Source of the DNA: Paenibacillus alginolyticus DSM 5050 = NBRC 15375
GTDB lineage: Bacteria > Bacillota > Bacilli > Paenibacillales > NBRC-103111
NCBI RefSeq assembly: GCF_000422905.1
Contig: NZ_AUGY01000004.1
Span: forward strand, 62,001 to 126,000
Length of the DNA: 64,000 nt
Reading direction: 5' to 3'
Of this stretch, positions 1-9,344 are shown in pieces. Positions within the stretch are counted from its first letter, which is position 1. Every line of letters begins with the position of its first letter. The position numbers and the translations under genes are program-made. The notes below the pieces were generated by a model that saw only the letters and a list, made by a program, of their open reading frames with translations, had not been told where the DNA came from and ran no database searches.

Positions 1-750
1 TGTGAGAAGCCTCTGGACATTACCTCTGACAAAATGTCGCAGATGATCGCTGCCGTCCGCGAGAACAACGTAAAGCTCGGCTGCGTCTTTCAGCGGCGCG
101 TGATGCCGTCGGTCATTGCGGCGCGTCAAGCGATTGCAGACGGTAAGCTTGGCAAGCTGGTGCTGGGTGACGCCTATCTGAAATATTATAGAAGCCCGGA
201 ATATTACATGAGTGCTGGCTGGCGCGGTACATGGCAATGGGACGGCGGCGGCGCATTGATGAATCAAGGGGTGCACGGCGTTGACGTCATCCAATATTTG
301 ATGGGCGGTGTTGATTCCGTATTCGCTTATGCGGCGCCTCTCCTTCGCGATATTGAAGTTGAGGATACAGCAGTAGCGGTCCTGAAGTACAAGAATGGGG
401 CCTTCGGTGTGATCCAGGGTACGACTTCGGTCTATCCGAACCAGGAGACACGCTTTGAACTGCATGGAGCGAAGGGGACGATCATTGTAGCCGACAGCGG
501 CATCAAGCAGTGGAAGATGCTAGACTCCGACGAAGAGGCGCCGCAGGTGGGGGCGCTTTCCACCGTGAGCTCGACGAAGCCCGAGGATATGTTATCGGAC
601 GGTCATTATATTTTTGTAGACGATATCTTACATGCAGTGAAGGAAAACAAGGAACCCATGGTGAACGGTGAGGAAGCGAGAAAATCAGTTGATCTGATCT
701 TGGCGATTTACGAATCAGCGAGAACGGGCAAAGAAGTGCACTTGAACTAA
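1..750 (+). CDS. Gfo/Idh/MocA family oxidoreductase, 5'-truncated by the window edge
   Basis: The frame is open from base 1, so the gene begins upstream. The first visible residues, CEKPLDIT, carry the EKP motif that follows the Rossmann domain in Gfo/Idh/MocA proteins; its lysine is the usual catalytic residue. The remainder is the C-terminal substrate domain, including GGGALMNQGVHGVDVIQYL with the conserved G-x-H-x-x-D element. Family members are NAD(P)-dependent sugar or inositol dehydrogenases in the cytoplasm. A second, divergent family member begins 17 bp downstream in the same probable operon, followed by an isomerase and an importer, which points to oxidation of an imported sugar or derivative. 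The substrate cannot be told from sequence. Confidence 0.9.
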   Translation, partial: CEKPLDITSDKMSQMIAAVRENNVKLGCVFQRRVMPSVIAARQAIADGKLGKLVLGDAYLKYYRSPEYYMSAGWRGTWQWDGGGALMNQGVHGVDVIQYLMGGVDSVFAYAAPLLRDIEVEDTAVAVLKYKNGAFGVIQGTTSVYPNQETRFELHGAKGTIIVADSGIKQWKMLDSDEEAPQVGALSTVSSTKPEDMLSDGHYIFVDDILHAVKENKEPMVNGEEARKSVDLILAIYESARTGKEVHLN

Positions 751-767
751 TGGAAGGAGTGTTCTAG

Positions 768-1673
768 GTGGAACCGTTGTTGAAAATTGGCATGATTGGG
801 CTAGATACTTCGCATGTCTCCGCTTTTGCGAAGCTGCTGAATGATAAGACGCAGGAATACCATGTGCCGGGAGGGCGAATTGTCGTCGCTTACCCTGGGG
901 GCTCGCCGGATTTTGAGTTGAGTTGGTCGCGTCTGCCTGGCTTCCGGAAGGAACTTGAAGACAATTACAGCGTGAGCATCGCCGCCTCCCCGGAGGAGGT
1001 AGCTGACCAATGCGATGCAGTGCTGCTGCTGTCCGTGGACGGTCGCGTGCATTTGCAGCAGCTCAGGGCTATCGCTCCTTTCCGTAAACCGGTGTTCGTC
1101 GATAAGCCATTTGCGGTGCGTTGGGAGGATGCTCGTGATATGGCCACGCTGGGTAAGGAATACGGCTTCTCAATGATGAGCTGCTCTGCGCTACGGTATT
1201 CGGAGGCGCTGACTGAAGCGCTCCAGGATGAGGAGCAAGGCGCCGTGATCGGGGCTGATTATTACGGGCCGCTGGACATCCAGCCGACTCAACCGGGCTT
1301 CTTCTGGTATGGCATTCATACTGCAGAAATGCTTTTCCGCACGATGGGCACTGGCTGCCATTACGTGAAAACAACGACGAATGAGGATCACGATCAGGTG
1401 GTGGGCGTGTGGGCAGACGGCCGAGTCGGAACGATTCGCGGCAATCGCCGGGGGAATAAGACGTTTGGCGGATTGATACATCGTGAAAAAAATACGCAGT
1501 TCGTGAACACGAGCGCTTTCGCCAAGCCTTATTACGCCAGCCTGCTCGAGCGCGTAATGGCAATGTTTGCGAGTGGCAAGCCCGATATTGAAATAGGAGA
1601 AACGATAGAAATCATTCGTTTCCTAGAGGCTGCCAATGAGAGCCGTGAGACGGGAATGACGGTGAGGCTATGA
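768..1673 (+). CDS. Gfo/Idh/MocA-like oxidoreductase (divergent)
   Basis: The GTG start at 768 follows GGAAGGAG at about 752-759. The protein has 301 residues. The N-terminus LKIGMIGLDTSHVSAF is a variant Rossmann beta-alpha start, with TSHV instead of the usual GxGxxG. DKPFAV near residue 113 corresponds to the EKP motif, so the active-site lysine is kept. HTAEMLFRTMGTGC resembles the C-terminal HxxD region but has E in place of D. The stop overlaps the next start (ATGA, 1670-1673), so the genes are translationally coupled. Proteins of this subgroup are often found beside sugar isomerases; the substrate is unknown. Confidence 0.8.
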   Translation: MEPLLKIGMIGLDTSHVSAFAKLLNDKTQEYHVPGGRIVVAYPGGSPDFELSWSRLPGFRKELEDNYSVSIAASPEEVADQCDAVLLLSVDGRVHLQQLRAIAPFRKPVFVDKPFAVRWEDARDMATLGKEYGFSMMSCSALRYSEALTEALQDEEQGAVIGADYYGPLDIQPTQPGFFWYGIHTAEMLFRTMGTGCHYVKTTTNEDHDQVVGVWADGRVGTIRGNRRGNKTFGGLIHREKNTQFVNTSAFAKPYYASLLERVMAMFASGKPDIEIGETIEIIRFLEAANESRETGMTVRL

Positions 1674-2542
1674 GCCGTTTTCGCTTAGGGATTTTGACGG
1701 ATGAGGTGTCTCAAGATTTGCGGGAAGCAATCGCATTCGCTCAGCAATTTGGGCTTCAGGCTCTGGAGCTTCGATCCGTAGATAACAGGCTGCTGCATCA
1801 AATGGAGGAAGAGGCGATCTAAGGCATTCGGTTGATGGTCGATCAGAGCGGGCTATCCATATGCGGCTTGTCAGCGCCGATTTTCAAATGCGAGTTGGAC
1901 CAGAAGGAAGAGGTGGCAAGCCATATCGCTATCGCGCAGCGGTACATAGCCATTGCACAGCGATTAAACGTATCGCTCATTCGCGGATTCAGTTTCTGGG
2001 CAAGAGCTGCGTTCGAGGAGGCGCTGCCGAGGATTGTCTCGCAGATTAAGCGGATAGCTCCCTATTTTGAGCAGGCGGGTATTACGTTTGTGCTGGAGTT
2101 CGATCCCAGCGTCTACGCAAGTAACGCCCGCAAGGTCGCACGCATCGTTGATGAGGTCGCCTCACCTTGGGTGAAAGCACTTTACGATCCAGGTAACGAT
2201 ATGTGGAATCCCGACGGCGAGCTTCCATTTCCGGACGGCTATAATTATTTGCAGGGCCGCATTCGTCATATTCATTTGAAAGATGCGGTCAAGACCGATG
2301 CTGGAATTGAGGCGGTGGCCATTGGAAGCGGGCGCGTCGACTATAGAGGGCTTTTTCAAAGGCTGTTGGATAATGGATATGATGATTATCTCGTGGTGGA
2401 AACCCACTATAGGCTTCACACAGCATTGACCGAGGAACAGTTGAAGCGCCCAATGGGCGCATCGTTCTCGGACGGCGGTAAGGAAGCATCCGAGCAGTGC
2501 GTACGCAGTCTAAAGGATTTGCTTCGAGAGCTCGGTGCTTAG
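1670..2542 (+). pseudogene. Sugar phosphate isomerase/epimerase (AP-endonuclease-2 TIM barrel) with an in-frame TAA
   Basis: Translation from ATG 1670 (overlapping the previous stop) gives MSRFRLGILTDEVSQDL, a typical xylose-isomerase-like barrel start, then stops at TAA 1820-1822. The same frame continues without interruption from there to 2542. The second part holds the barrel motifs, including VLEFDPS, the metal-site stretch KALYDPGNDMWNPDGE, IRHIHLKDA and DYLVVETHY. Reading through would give about 290 residues, the normal family length, so a single codon is at fault; CAA or GAA would fit. No frameshift is needed. Internal restart near the ATG at 1835 would lack the first barrel strands. 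Either a recent loss or a sequencing error. Confidence 0.82.
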
Positions 2543-2575
2543 CTTAGGAAACTTGAATCGAGGAGGTAGAAGATA

Positions 2576-3385
2576 ATGAAGCTGCAGGATCAGCCGGTTT
2601 TATCAAAGGTTGTGAATGATTTGGAAGTTCAAGTTTATTCCAATCGCCAGTCGCTGGGAGCAGCGGCTGCATCGCATACGGCGGCAGCCATCAAGAAGCT
2701 GCTTGAAGAACAAGCAGACCTGGTCATGGTGTTCGCAGCGGCTCCTTCACAGAATGAATTTCTAGAAACACTCATTCGTGAGGAAGGGATCGAATGGCAG
2801 CACATTACCGCCTTTCATATGGATGAGTACATCGGGCTTCCGCTTGACGCGCCGCAATCGTTCAGCAGCTTTCTGACGGAGCGATTATTCTCCAAAGTGC
2901 CGTTCGCCGCCGTGCACAGGATCGACAGCGCCAATGACATTGAAGCGGAATGCGCCAGGTATGAAGCGCTGCTTAAGGCCAAACCAGTCGATATCGTATG
3001 CCTCGGCATCGGTGAGAACGGGCATTTCGCATTTAACGATCCTTCTGTCGCCGATTTCAATGACAAGGTTTTGGTCAAGCCAGTGGAGCTCGATGAAGCC
3101 TGCCGCAGGCAGCAGGTCAATGACGGCTGCTTCACTGAGCTGAAGAACGTTCCTACCCACGCGCTAACGCTGACGATTCCAGCGCTCACTGCCGGCAAAC
3201 ACCTTTTCTGCATGGTGCCCGGACCGACCAAGCGCGAGGCTGTGCGCAGAACACTGAACGATCCCGTAACGACAGCTTGCCCGGCCTCGATCCTACGTTT
3301 TCATCCGTCGTGTACACTATATGTTGATACGGACTCCTATTGGGAGGTGCCAGACGAAAGAGGGGATGAGCATGGAGTCGGTTAA
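2576..3385 (+). CDS. Glucosamine-6-phosphate deaminase-like protein
   Basis: 269 residues of the NagB/RpiA/6-phosphogluconolactonase fold. ATG 2576 follows GAGGAGGTAGA. FHMDEYIGL (around residue 80) matches the NagB segment holding the enolization aspartate. CLGIGENGHFAFNDP matches the GVGxDGHIAFNEP loop, with the catalytic histidine kept, N where E. coli has D, and D where NagB normally has E. Canonical NagB converts glucosamine 6-phosphate to fructose 6-phosphate plus ammonia. The altered loop and the partners (two Gfo/Idh/MocA proteins and an isomerase) suggest a related amino-sugar phosphate. The last 14 bases overlap the permease gene, so expression is coupled to transport. Confidence 0.82.
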   Translation: MKLQDQPVLSKVVNDLEVQVYSNRQSLGAAAASHTAAAIKKLLEEQADLVMVFAAAPSQNEFLETLIREEGIEWQHITAFHMDEYIGLPLDAPQSFSSFLTERLFSKVPFAAVHRIDSANDIEAECARYEALLKAKPVDIVCLGIGENGHFAFNDPSVADFNDKVLVKPVELDEACRRQQVNDGCFTELKNVPTHALTLTIPALTAGKHLFCMVPGPTKREAVRRTLNDPVTTACPASILRFHPSCTLYVDTDSYWEVPDERGDEHGVG

Positions 3386-4343
3386 CGTTTCCATTGAACC
3401 TGAAGTGGAAGTGCCTCTAAGTGTGCCGTCGAACAAGCGGTCTGCCTTCCTCAAGCAGTTGAATCGCAGCAAGTACTTGCTAATCCTATTCCTGCCTTGT
3501 TTCATCTATTATGTGCTGTTCAAGTACTTGCCCATGTTCGGCCTGGTCATCTCTTTCAAGGATTACAACCTATTCAAGGGCGTATGGGAAAGTAATTGGG
3601 TCGGCCTCAAGTATTACAAGATGTTCTTCGAAAGCCCAGATTTCCTGAAGCTTTTCCGCAATACATTCCTGCTTGGCGTATCCAATCTACTTTTCGGCTT
3701 CCCAGTGCCGATCATCCTTGCGCTCTGCCTCAATGAAGTCAAAAACCTGTTCTTTAAACGATTTGTTCAGACCGTTAGCTACCTCCCGCATTTTATCTCC
3801 AATGTCGTCGTCATCGGGATGGTTGTCATGTTCTTGTCCCCTACGACAGGTATCGTTGCCCACTTCGTCAAGCTGCTCGGCTGGCAGCCTATCAACCTCC
3901 TTGTTCAGCCAGATTGGTTTCGGCCGATTTATGTGCTTGCAGACATCTGGCAGCACGCCGGTTGGGGCTCGATCATCTATCTGGCGGCGCTTACGGGCAT
4001 CGACCCGCAGCTGTATGAGGCGGCGGCCATTGACGGAGCGAGTCGCTGGAAGCAGCTTTGGAATGTAACGATACCAGGCATTATGCCGGCGATGGTGATC
4101 ATGCTGATTCTGAGTACCGGTCACATCATCGACATCGGCTTCGAAAAAGTGTTCCTGTTGATGAATCCGGCGACCTATGACACTGGTGATATTTTCAGCA
4201 CCTTCGTATACCGGATGGGGCTTACGCTCGGCAATTACAGCTACGGCACCGCTGTTGATTTGTTTACCGGTATCATCAGCCTAATCTTCATTTACACAGC
4301 AAACTATATCGGACGCAAGGTCAGCGAAACGAGTTTATGGTAA
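3372..4343 (+). CDS. Sugar ABC transporter permease, LplB type
   Basis: Inner-membrane subunit of a CUT1-type importer. The chosen ATG 3372 has AGGGG at 3361-3365 six bases upstream; an ATG at 3366 is the alternative. The frame also stays open upstream inside the deaminase gene, but that part is not family-like. About 323 residues with a charged N-terminus, then KYLLILFLPCFIYYVLFKYLPMFGLVISF, a hallmark start of LplB/YteP proteins. The cytoplasmic EAA loop reads EAAAIDGASRWKQLW and would contact the ATPase. It pairs with the next permease and the lipoprotein at 5257. No ATPase gene is nearby. Confidence 0.93.
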   Translation: MESVNVSIEPEVEVPLSVPSNKRSAFLKQLNRSKYLLILFLPCFIYYVLFKYLPMFGLVISFKDYNLFKGVWESNWVGLKYYKMFFESPDFLKLFRNTFLLGVSNLLFGFPVPIILALCLNEVKNLFFKRFVQTVSYLPHFISNVVVIGMVVMFLSPTTGIVAHFVKLLGWQPINLLVQPDWFRPIYVLADIWQHAGWGSIIYLAALTGIDPQLYEAAAIDGASRWKQLWNVTIPGIMPAMVIMLILSTGHIIDIGFEKVFLLMNPATYDTGDIFSTFVYRMGLTLGNYSYGTAVDLFTGIISLIFIYTANYIGRKVSETSLW

Positions 4344-4358
4344 AAAGGAGGATGCCTA

Positions 4359-5222
4359 GTGAAGCCTAAATGGTCTTTGTCTCGTCTTCTGATCGGCTTA
4401 TTCCTATTGGCCGTCGCAGTTGCCACGCTTTATCCTTTTCTGTATATGATTTCTGTGTCCCTTAGCAGCGATGTGCATGTGATTAAAAATGAAATCAGTT
4501 TGCTGCCTAAAGGCTTGAATTTCAACGCGTATCAGGTGGTATTGCACGATGACCGAATATGGACCTCTTACCGCAATACGATCCTGTATGTCGCTGTAGG
4601 GGCGCCTCTTTCCCTGCTCATCACGGCTGCGGGCGCGTATGCGCTATCGAAGAAAGAGATGATGTTTCACAAGCCGTTAACACTGATGATCGTGTTCACG
4701 ATGTTTTTCAACGGTGGTATGATTCCCACTTTCCTCGTCGTTAAGAGCTTAGGCCTCGTCGACTCATTCTGGTCCATGATCTTGCCCTCAGCTATCAGCA
4801 CATGGAACCTAATCATCATGCGCACCTTCTTTCTGGGTCTCCCCAAGGAGCTGGAGGAATCCGGCAAGCTGGATGGGTTGACTGAGATCGGTATCTTCAC
4901 CCGCATCGTACTGCCGCTGTCCACGGCTTCACTTGCCACAATCGGTCTCTTTTATGCGGTAGGCATCTGGAATAACTTCTATTCTGCACTGCTGTATCTT
5001 CGCAACGACCAGCTCTATCCGCTGCAGGTAGTACTCCGCAATATTGTCATGGCTTCGCAGATGGTCTTGAATGGCGGAAGCAACGTCGGTGACAACCAGG
5101 TGCTCGATGAGCCGCTTAAGTATGCTACGATCATTGTATCCACAGTTCCTATTCTCTTAATTTATCCATTTCTCCAGAAGTATTTTGTCAAGGGAGCTCT
5201 TATCGGATCGGTAAAAGGTTAG
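4359..5222 (+). CDS. Sugar ABC transporter permease, LplC/YtcP type
   Basis: Second permease of the importer, 287 residues, starting at GTG 4359 after AAAAGGAGG with 15 bp to the preceding gene. About six membrane segments are visible, beginning with LLIGLFLLAVAVATLYPFLY. The coupling loop is LEESGKLDGLTEIGIF, a weaker EAA motif. The C-terminus FLQKYFVKGALIGSVKG is a signature of the LplC family and recurs in the permeases ending at 31388 and 58951. It should form the heterodimeric channel with the LplB-type partner. Confidence 0.93.
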   Translation: MKPKWSLSRLLIGLFLLAVAVATLYPFLYMISVSLSSDVHVIKNEISLLPKGLNFNAYQVVLHDDRIWTSYRNTILYVAVGAPLSLLITAAGAYALSKKEMMFHKPLTLMIVFTMFFNGGMIPTFLVVKSLGLVDSFWSMILPSAISTWNLIIMRTFFLGLPKELEESGKLDGLTEIGIFTRIVLPLSTASLATIGLFYAVGIWNNFYSALLYLRNDQLYPLQVVLRNIVMASQMVLNGGSNVGDNQVLDEPLKYATIIVSTVPILLIYPFLQKYFVKGALIGSVKG

Positions 5223-5256
5223 TCAAATATACCAATGAAAAGGGAGATTGATTGCT

Positions 5257-6816
5257 ATGAGAAAAACCCTGAATTGGGCGCTCACCGCAGCGCTGACTGT
5301 AGCTGTTGTTTCGGGCTGCTCCAACCAAACGGGTGGAGCGGTTACACCATCCAAAGACGTTGCCGCTCCTGCCGAAAAGACTACGACCGCACCGCTGAAA
5401 GAGAATACGTTCACATTCCTCGATTACTCCAACGCCAGTTGGCCGTATAACAAAGATTGGCCGGTCTGGAAGTACATCAAAGAGAAAACGGGTGTCACCC
5501 TGAACGTCTCGTTTCCGCCGGACGCGCTGCTGGACAATGCCTTGAATTTGACCGTTGCTTCGGGGAATATGCCAGATCTGCTGTATACGCAAAGCAAGAA
5601 GACGGCAGATAAATTCGGCCAACAGGGTGCTCTAGTCAATATTCTCGATCACATCAACGAAATGCCGAATCTGAAAAAATGGATGGTACAATTCCCGGCC
5701 GATACGCAGAACGCAATCTCCGCTGATGGCAAAATGTACGTGTTTCCGAACCACGGTATCGGGGAAACGAACCGCATGAACTGGATGTACCGGGAGGATG
5801 TGTTTAAAAAGAACGGGTTAAAAACGCCTGCCAACTGGGATGAGCTGTACACCGTACTTAAGACGTTGAAGCAGGCGTATCCGGACAGCTATCCGATGGC
5901 ATGGCGACAAGGGCTTCTGTATTTGCGCAACTTTGCACCAGCCTTCAGCACCGGCAGTGACGACAGCGCCAACGACGTCTACTTCGATTCTGACAAGAAG
6001 GAATGGCGCTACGGACCCATCGAGGATAACTTTAAGAAGATGATTACGTACTTGAATAAATTTTACAAAGAAGGCTTAATACCGCCAGATTTCCTGACGA
6101 TCGACACGAAACAATGGCAGGATCTAATGTCTACTGATCGCTCCTTCGTGACAGCGGACTACATCAGCCGGGTTGATTTCTACAACTTGCCAATGCGCAA
6201 GCAGAACCCGTCGTACAATTTGCTGTTTATGCCTACTCCGGCAGGCTGGCCGGGAGGTCCGCAGAAGAATGCCTATACCCAGTTCTTGGAAAACGGTCTC
6301 ATGGTGACGTCGACCTCTAAGAATATTAAAGACATCATGCACTTTATGGATTTCTTTTATACCAAGGAAGGGCTCGATCTTGTCAGCTGGGGCAAGCAAG
6401 GCGAAACGTACAGCGAAGAGAACGGCAAAAAGAAATTCATAGGCAACTACGCCGACGTGTCCGATATGCGCAAGAAAACTGGTCTCTCGACGGATGGCAC
6501 GTACACTTGGTTCGACTATGACGCCCATTTGTCGTTGTCATCTCCAGAGCTGCAGGATGCTTACAAGCAAGCTGTCAACTACGACAGCCAGCAGCAGCCT
6601 CGTCCTGCTTTGACTCAACAGGAGCTTGAGGTCATTTCCACGACAGGTCAGACGCTGCTGAAAACCCGCGATCAGGCCTTGGCTAAATTCATTACCGGGC
6701 AGCGAGATTTAAACGAATGGAACAGCTACGTTGATGAACTGAAGAAAATTGGCGTCGACAAGGTCGTTAACGTTTACAAAGCAGCGTACGACCGCTCTCA
6801 GGTTGCCAAGAAATAA
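5257..6816 (+). CDS. Extracellular sugar-binding lipoprotein (LplA/LipO type)
   Basis: ATG 5257 is preferred over TTG 5248 because GGGAG lies ten bases before it, at 5242-5246. The N-terminus has a short lipoprotein signal ending VVSGC at residues 20-24, so the mature protein would be lipid-anchored at the cysteine on the outer face of the membrane. The roughly 520-residue length and KEKTGVTLNVSF plus the MYREDVFKKNGLKTP segment are typical of the large binding proteins that accompany LplB/LplC permeases. It would deliver an oligosaccharide or modified sugar to the permeases encoded upstream. The operon ends at the hairpin immediately after. Confidence 0.92.
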   Translation: MRKTLNWALTAALTVAVVSGCSNQTGGAVTPSKDVAAPAEKTTTAPLKENTFTFLDYSNASWPYNKDWPVWKYIKEKTGVTLNVSFPPDALLDNALNLTVASGNMPDLLYTQSKKTADKFGQQGALVNILDHINEMPNLKKWMVQFPADTQNAISADGKMYVFPNHGIGETNRMNWMYREDVFKKNGLKTPANWDELYTVLKTLKQAYPDSYPMAWRQGLLYLRNFAPAFSTGSDDSANDVYFDSDKKEWRYGPIEDNFKKMITYLNKFYKEGLIPPDFLTIDTKQWQDLMSTDRSFVTADYISRVDFYNLPMRKQNPSYNLLFMPTPAGWPGGPQKNAYTQFLENGLMVTSTSKNIKDIMHFMDFFYTKEGLDLVSWGKQGETYSEENGKKKFIGNYADVSDMRKKTGLSTDGTYTWFDYDAHLSLSSPELQDAYKQAVNYDSQQQPRPALTQQELEVISTTGQTLLKTRDQALAKFITGQRDLNEWNSYVDELKKIGVDKVVNVYKAAYDRSQVAKK

Positions 6817-6819
6817 GGG

Positions 6820-6859
6820 CGAAAGCCGACCCAGCGCTTCCGCGCTGGGTCGGCTTTCG
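6820..6859 (+). terminator. Strong hairpin ending the first importer operon
   Basis: A perfect 18-bp inverted repeat with a 4-base TTCC loop begins four bases after the binding-protein stop. No long T run follows, so it may act as a weak intrinsic terminator or as a 3' stabiliser of the transcript. Confidence 0.7.
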
Positions 6860-6896
6860 GAGCATAGGAAAGGAGCCGGATTGGCGTGGAAAACGA

Positions 6897-7391
<495 letters not shown>

Positions 7392-7403
7392 ATGGAAAAT
7401 GAA

Positions 7404-7434
7404 GACCGGTATTCCGAAAGGGGTATCGGTTTTT
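7404..7434 (+). terminator. Intrinsic terminator after broken ATPase copy A
   Basis: An 11-bp stem (three G-T pairs) with a GAAA loop at 7416-7419 is followed by a T run. A similar hairpin follows copy C at 46574, so the terminator belongs to the ancestral gene. Confidence 0.75.
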
Positions 7435-7491
7435 GATTAATTGAATGCAAAGTAGGTGTGGGAGAGGGCGAACTTTGTTACTTTACCTGAG

Positions 7492-7912
7492 CTAACGAAA
7501 ACTACGGTGGTCAACATGGTCTTTCATGTGGCAGAAAAACGATTCCCGTAGCGCATTGTCCCAGCAGTTTCCTCGTCTAGGCATGGATTGACCTAGACCC
7601 TTTTGCTTTAAAAGTTCTTGATATTTGGGACTCGCGTAATAACTCCCTTGATCCGAATGGATAAATGCATCCTTGTGCAGCTTAAGCCTTCTTTGCTTTA
7701 CGAGTGCGTCAATTGTGTCAGTTGCAATGTCCAATGTGAGGCGGTTGGACAGGTTATAGGAGAGGATTCCTCCCGTTGAAGCATCTAGAATGGTCGACAA
7801 ATAAGCCGTCTCGGAGCTGCCATATGGGAGGTAGGTAAGGTTGGTGAGTAAGGCAAGCCCAGGATCACCTTTTCTAAAATCCCGCTCTAAGCTGTTGGGA
7901 AGCGTTCGATGT
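7492..7912 (-). pseudogene. IS3-family transposase (OrfB) fragment
   Basis: On the minus strand the frame is open from about 7912 (PNSLERDFRKGDPGLALL) to a stop at 7492. It contains the middle of the rve/DDE integrase domain: NLTYLPYGSSETAYLSTILDAST with the usual second-strand region, then HSDQGSYYASPKYQELL (second catalytic D) and SMPRRGNCWDNALRESFF (catalytic E). The N-terminal HTH part and first catalytic D are missing. The C-terminus ends abruptly after MKDHVDHRSFR. It is a dead fragment; no terminal repeats were found. Confidence 0.85.
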
Positions 7913-7937
7913 TATTGTGGTTCTCTTTCGTATTATT

Positions 7938-7971
7938 AGGTTAGCCAGAAATATCTGGTTGGCCTTTTTTT
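7938..7971 (+). terminator. Intrinsic terminator or element-end hairpin before IS110
   Basis: A 12-bp stem (three G-T pairs) with an AATA loop is followed by seven T at 7965-7971. It lies between the IS3 fragment and the IS110 5' region and may shield the IS110 gene from upstream transcription. Confidence 0.7.
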
Positions 7972-7985
7972 AGGTTCGGTATAAG

Positions 7986-8160
7986 ATGGCGGTAGCCGGG
8001 AGAACGAGCAGCTCTTAGGGGGAAAACCCCGTCACAAAAACTGTTCTCCCACTGCCACCCAATAACCATGTTTGAGCTGGTAGAGACCTAGATCTCGTAT
8101 CACAAGCGAAGCTATGGCACTGGAGCTATCGTGGGAATGCCGGCGAAATTTAAAGGAATG
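7986..8160 (+). ncRNA. Candidate IS110 bridge RNA region
   Basis: IS110-group elements encode a bridge RNA in the noncoding left end upstream of the transposase. Here that region shows a nested structure: GGGAGAAC at 7998-8005 pairs with GTTCTCCC at 8043-8050. The stem is extended by 7988-7995 with 8051-8059 (mostly paired), and a GGGG-AAAA-CCCC hairpin sits inside at 8019-8030. Downstream, 8080-8130 holds further short complementary pieces. Position and structure fit, but the target- and donor-binding loops cannot be assigned without the element's boundaries. Confidence 0.45.
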
Positions 8161-8165
8161 GTGAA

Positions 8166-9332
8166 ATGGAACCTGTTGTAGGATTAGATGTGTCTAAAGG
8201 AACAAGCATAACGCAAGCATTCACCGCGCGAAACGAAACGGTTGGAAAATCGAGATGTATCACCCATACAGAGGAAGGATTTGAGGAGTTTGGAGTATGG
8301 CTTGGAGATCTACGTCAGAAAACGGGAAGAGAACCGGTGGTGGTACTAGAAGCAACGGGGCATTATCATCGGGGACTCGTAGCGTACATGGAACGAAGTG
8401 GGTTCCGCTACATGGTAATTAACCCGCTACAATCTAAACGGGCAAAAGGCATACAATTGCGAAAGGGAAAAACAGATGCCGCTGATGCATGGCACTTAGC
8501 AGAGATGTACTACCGTGGCGATGTAAAGCCTCATCGTAAAGGGGACGAACAGCTTCTAGAGCTACAGCATCTCACAAGACAGCACGAGTTTGTAACAGCA
8601 ATGTACGTGCAGGCTAAGCTGAATATGCGGGCGTTGCTTGACCAAGTGTTTCCTGCCTACGAAGGTGTGTTTTATGATCTGTATTCCCAAACAGCAATGC
8701 GCTTTTTGCAGGAATATTTAAGTGGTGTGGTGATCACAGAGGAAATAATTCGGGAAACCGTACAAAGGTCACACGGTCAAATCTGGATCCGGGAGAAGCT
8801 GGCACAACTTCAGAGCATTGCCCCAAGCAAAGGACGAAGCCCGGCACAAACGATAGCTTTGCAAAGTATGTTAGGCTTGTTGCTTGCATTCCAAGAGCAA
8901 CTGGAGCATTTGGAGCAGCAGATTGAGGTAACGGTCGCGGTGATCCCAGAAGTGGCCCTTCTTAAAACGATCCCAGGCGTAGGTGATAAATTGGCTGCCG
9001 CACTGGTCGCCGAGATCGGTGATGCTACTCAGTTTGGGCATGCCAAACACCTCGTCGCTTACGCAGGACTCGACCCTAGTGTATTTAGTTCAGGAAAGTT
9101 TACGGCTTCAAGCAGTAAGATCACTAAACGGGGTTCTAAGCGTTTAAGGCGTGCGTTATATATAGCAGTGCAATGTGGTTTGCGCAAAGGAAAAAATGAG
9201 CGGATCAAGGCCTATTATGACAAGAAAAAGAAAGAGGGCAAGCCATACAAGGTGGCCGGGATCGCTTGCGCCAACAAGCTTCTCCATCACGTCTATGCCA
9301 TCCTTACCCGAGGCGAGCCCTATCGCACATAA
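8166..9332 (+). CDS. IS110-family transposase, full length
   Basis: 388 residues. The N-terminal RuvC-like DEDD domain shows VVGLDVSKGTS (first D), VVLEATGHYH (E) and RKGKTDAADAWHLAEM (the two later D). The C-terminal transposase-20 domain contains LLKTIPGVGDKLAAALVAEIG, a helix-hairpin-helix-like element, and GLDPSVFSSGKF with the conserved serine nucleophile region and KITKRGSKRLRRALY. The ATG at 8166 follows AAAGGAATGG. No stop or frameshift is seen, in contrast with the other transposases here, so this is the likeliest active element of the window. Confidence 0.95.
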   Translation: MEPVVGLDVSKGTSITQAFTARNETVGKSRCITHTEEGFEEFGVWLGDLRQKTGREPVVVLEATGHYHRGLVAYMERSGFRYMVINPLQSKRAKGIQLRKGKTDAADAWHLAEMYYRGDVKPHRKGDEQLLELQHLTRQHEFVTAMYVQAKLNMRALLDQVFPAYEGVFYDLYSQTAMRFLQEYLSGVVITEEIIRETVQRSHGQIWIREKLAQLQSIAPSKGRSPAQTIALQSMLGLLLAFQEQLEHLEQQIEVTVAVIPEVALLKTIPGVGDKLAAALVAEIGDATQFGHAKHLVAYAGLDPSVFSSGKFTASSSKITKRGSKRLRRALYIAVQCGLRKGKNERIKAYYDKKKKEGKPYKVAGIACANKLLHHVYAILTRGEPYRT

Positions 9333-9344
9333 CCAAAAAATCCC

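Noticed and set aside
1069..1563. Long antisense open frame (164 codons) opposite the second oxidoreductase
   Set aside because: It is a shadow frame opposite a conserved coding sequence, low in complexity, without ribosome site or recognisable domain.
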